From the NCBI GenBank assembly GCA_017961705.1, contig JAGCWT010000152.1:1-41647 (forward strand): DNA of 41,647 bases, in the 5' to 3' direction. The notes under the pieces were generated by a model. The model had not been told where the DNA came from and made no database searches. It saw only the letters and a program-made list of their open reading frames with translations. Numbering within the stretch: the stretch's first letter is position 1; each line of letters starts with the position of its first letter. The translations under genes were made by a program, and so were the position numbers. Below, one piece after another: positions 40,195 through 41,647 of this stretch. The DNA comes from Treponema sp. (lineage in GTDB: Bacteria > Spirochaetota > Spirochaetia > Treponematales > Treponemataceae).

Positions 40195-40677
40195 TTATTT
40201 TGTTTCAGCTTTTGCTTTGTCGGCTTCTTCTGCAACCTTTACGCTGCCACCAACCTTTTCGATCTTCTCTTTAGCAGAAGCAGAAACTTTATCAACGTCA
40301 ATATTAAGCTTCTTAGTAATGTCTCCATCACCCAAGATCTTAATAAGAGTCTTGTTCTTAGAGAGCAATCCCTTAGCCTTAAGAGACTCACGGTTTACCG
40401 TTTCTCCGTCAGCATACTTTTCTTCCAACTGCTTCAAGTTGAAAATAGAGAATTCCTTCTTAAAGCGGGCGTTAGAAAAGCCTCTGCGGGCAATGCGGCG
40501 ATACAAAGGCATCTGACCGCCTTCAAAGCCAACGTACGGAACTGCGCTACCGCTTCTTGACTGCTGGCCCTTGTTACCCTTACCGGCAGTAGAACCGAGT
40601 CCTGATGAAGAACCACGGCCAACTCTGCGCTTAGGTCTATTTGCACCCTGAGGTGCATTCAACATAAAATCTGACAT
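40195..40677 (-). CDS. rplO: 50S ribosomal protein L15
   Basis: The 160-residue L15 has the glycine-rich family start GANRPKRRVGRGSSSGLGSTAGKGNKGQQSRSG. The end (SVKVAEEADKAKAETK) is an Ala/Lys/Glu-rich tail. Its ATG overlaps the rpmD stop as TAATG, with GAGGAG upstream in the end of rpmD. It helps assembly of the large subunit. Confidence 0.97.
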   Translation of the reverse strand: MSDFMLNAPQGANRPKRRVGRGSSSGLGSTAGKGNKGQQSRSGSAVPYVGFEGGQMPLYRRIARRGFSNARFKKEFSIFNLKQLEEKYADGETVNRESLKAKGLLSKNKTLIKILGDGDITKKLNIDVDKVSASAKEKIEKVGGSVKVAEEADKAKAETK

Positions 40678-40862
40678 TAGTCAATCTCCTCACATTTTAC
40701 AAGGTGTGCAACAGCACTAACCATGCCCCTTACAGAAGGATTGTCTTCATGCTCTACAACAGAATTAATCTTCTTAAGACCAAGACTGCGAACCGTGGCA
40801 CGCTTATCAGGCTTCTGCCCGATAACGCTTCTAATCAATTCAATGCGTAATTTCTTTGCCAT
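40677..40862 (-). CDS. rpmD: 50S ribosomal protein L30
   Basis: The 61-residue L30 reads MAKKLRIELIRSVIGQKPDK and continues with RATVRSLGLKKINSVVEHEDNPSVRGM. I chose the ATG at 40862; a frame extended upstream to 40874 lacks support. It starts two bases after the rpsE stop and overlaps rplO by one base. Confidence 0.97.
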   Translation of the reverse strand: MAKKLRIELIRSVIGQKPDKRATVRSLGLKKINSVVEHEDNPSVRGMVSAVAHLVKCEEID

Positions 40863-40864
40863 GA

Positions 40865-41383
40865 TTAACCCCACATCTCTTTAAGAGTCTTTCCGCGGCT
40901 CTGAGCCACTTCGCGGGCATTCATAAGCTTGCTTACTGCATCAAAAGTTGCACGGACAACGTTTACAGAAGTCCTTGATCCCTGTGACTTAGAGATAACA
41001 TCAGTTACTCCAGCAGCATCCATTACTGCGCGAACAGCACCACCTGCGATAACTCCTGTACCAGGGCAAGCAGGCTTGAGCAAAACAGATGAACTCTTGT
41101 ATTTACCGATAATCTCGTGCGGAATTGTTCCGTTCTTCAAAGGAACTTTAGAAAGATTTGCCTTTGCGCGGTCAATGCTCTTTCTAATAGCTTCCGTAAC
41201 ATCGTTAGCCTTTCCGAATCCGTAGCCAATGCGTCCTTTCTGGTCGCCTACGACAGTAAGGGCAGAGAAAGCCATGCGGCGTCCACCTTTTACGGTCTTT
41301 GAAGTGCGGTTCAACTTTACAAGTTTTTCAACGAATTCATCGGCCGGTTTTCTTTCAGCGCGTCTCTGGCGTTCGTTTTCCAT
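40865..41383 (-). CDS. rpsE: 30S ribosomal protein S5
   Basis: The 172-residue S5 has the family blocks GGRRMAFSALTVVGDQKGRIGYGFGKANDVTEAIRKS and GGAVRAVMDAAGVTDVISKSQGSRTSVNVVRA. AGGAG lies five bases before the ATG at 41383; a GTG at 41389 is less likely because the binding site would be too close. S5 affects translational accuracy and helps mRNA unwinding. Confidence 0.97.
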   Translation of the reverse strand: MENERQRRAERKPADEFVEKLVKLNRTSKTVKGGRRMAFSALTVVGDQKGRIGYGFGKANDVTEAIRKSIDRAKANLSKVPLKNGTIPHEIIGKYKSSSVLLKPACPGTGVIAGGAVRAVMDAAGVTDVISKSQGSRTSVNVVRATFDAVSKLMNAREVAQSRGKTLKEMWG

Positions 41384-41391
41384 AACCACTC

Positions 41392-41647
41392 CTAAAATTC
41401 AATCCCGGCTTTGCGGGTAGCGTCTGCAAGAGCTTTTACAACACCGTGATAGAGGTAACCATTGCGGTCGAACACAACTTTGCTTATGTTCTTATCCTTC
41501 AGGCGTGAACCAAAAGCTTCACCGAGTTTTGCTGCACTGTCGATGTTAGCCTTGAGTGCAATAAAATCCTTTTCCAATGTAGAGATGGAAGCAAGAGTCT
41601 TGCCTTCATCATCATTAATAGCCTGGACATAGAGGTTGCGTCCGCTC
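41392..41647 (-). CDS. rplR: 50S ribosomal protein L18 (partial)
   Basis: The frame enters from the right window edge and ends at 41392. It shows L18's C-terminal two thirds: [75 protein letters not shown]18 binds 5S rRNA with L5. The 5' part lies outside the window. The rpsE ribosome binding site is just after its end, typical of the spc operon. Confidence 0.95.
   Translation of the reverse strand, partial: SGRNLYVQAINDDEGKTLASISTLEKDFIALKANIDSAAKLGEAFGSRLKDKNISKVVFDRNGYLYHGVVKALADATRKAGIEF

Overview
The window looks like chromosome from a Treponema-like spirochete. This is inferred, not proven. The right end carries a ribosomal-protein/RNA-polymerase cluster in which secY is followed directly by rpmJ-rpsM-rpsK-rpoA-rplQ, with no adk, map, infA or rpsD between them. 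The rest has a dCache chemoreceptor, signal-peptide proteins that look like outer-membrane barrels, and moderately AT-rich genes with purine-rich ribosome binding sites.

Layout. 1-3100: a partial membrane protein, a GrpB-family protein, a GNAT-nitroreductase fusion and an AraC regulator. 3222-11095: a tight co-directional run of GNAT acetyltransferases (several fused to a cupin or to a second GNAT), a cupin, an epimerase-like SDR, a pyrroline-5-carboxylate reductase homologue, an alpha/beta hydrolase and a closing AraC regulator. 11092-13829: a cupin, an XRE-DUF5680 protein, and an OhrR-flavodoxin-glutathione peroxidase operon behind a consensus promoter embedded in an inverted repeat. 13838-21744: an ABC exporter, a chemoreceptor, GNAT and cysteine-hydrolase genes, and an MFS exporter preceded by a leader-peptide attenuator, then GNAT and AraC genes. 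21859-31894: dehydrogenases, an SDR, a YczE-like membrane protein, a lactonase-like protein, a Na/phosphate cotransporter, a tandem pair of exported proteins and a second iron alcohol dehydrogenase. 32037-35660: small stress/defence-like genes (SAP-domain, GyrI-like, DUF3781, GNAT, ClbS/DfsB) with the same palindromic operator at two places, and a GC-rich multi-hairpin element. 35764-41647 (minus strand): terminator, zinc-ribbon protein, rplQ, rpoA, rpsK, rpsM, rpmJ, secY, rplO, rpmD, rpsE and partial rplR.

The most unusual signals are regulatory. They are: (i) a 12-codon leader peptide with competing hairpins, a terminator and Shine-Dalgarno sequestration ahead of the MFS exporter; (ii) a nested, apparently undescribed structured leader ahead of rpmJ; (iii) a recurring promoter form, TGn-(-10)-N6/7-ATG, that predicts leaderless mRNAs; and (iv) a two-site palindromic operator linking small defence-like genes. 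The accessory part also holds 14 GNAT domains in 11 proteins, an unusual density.
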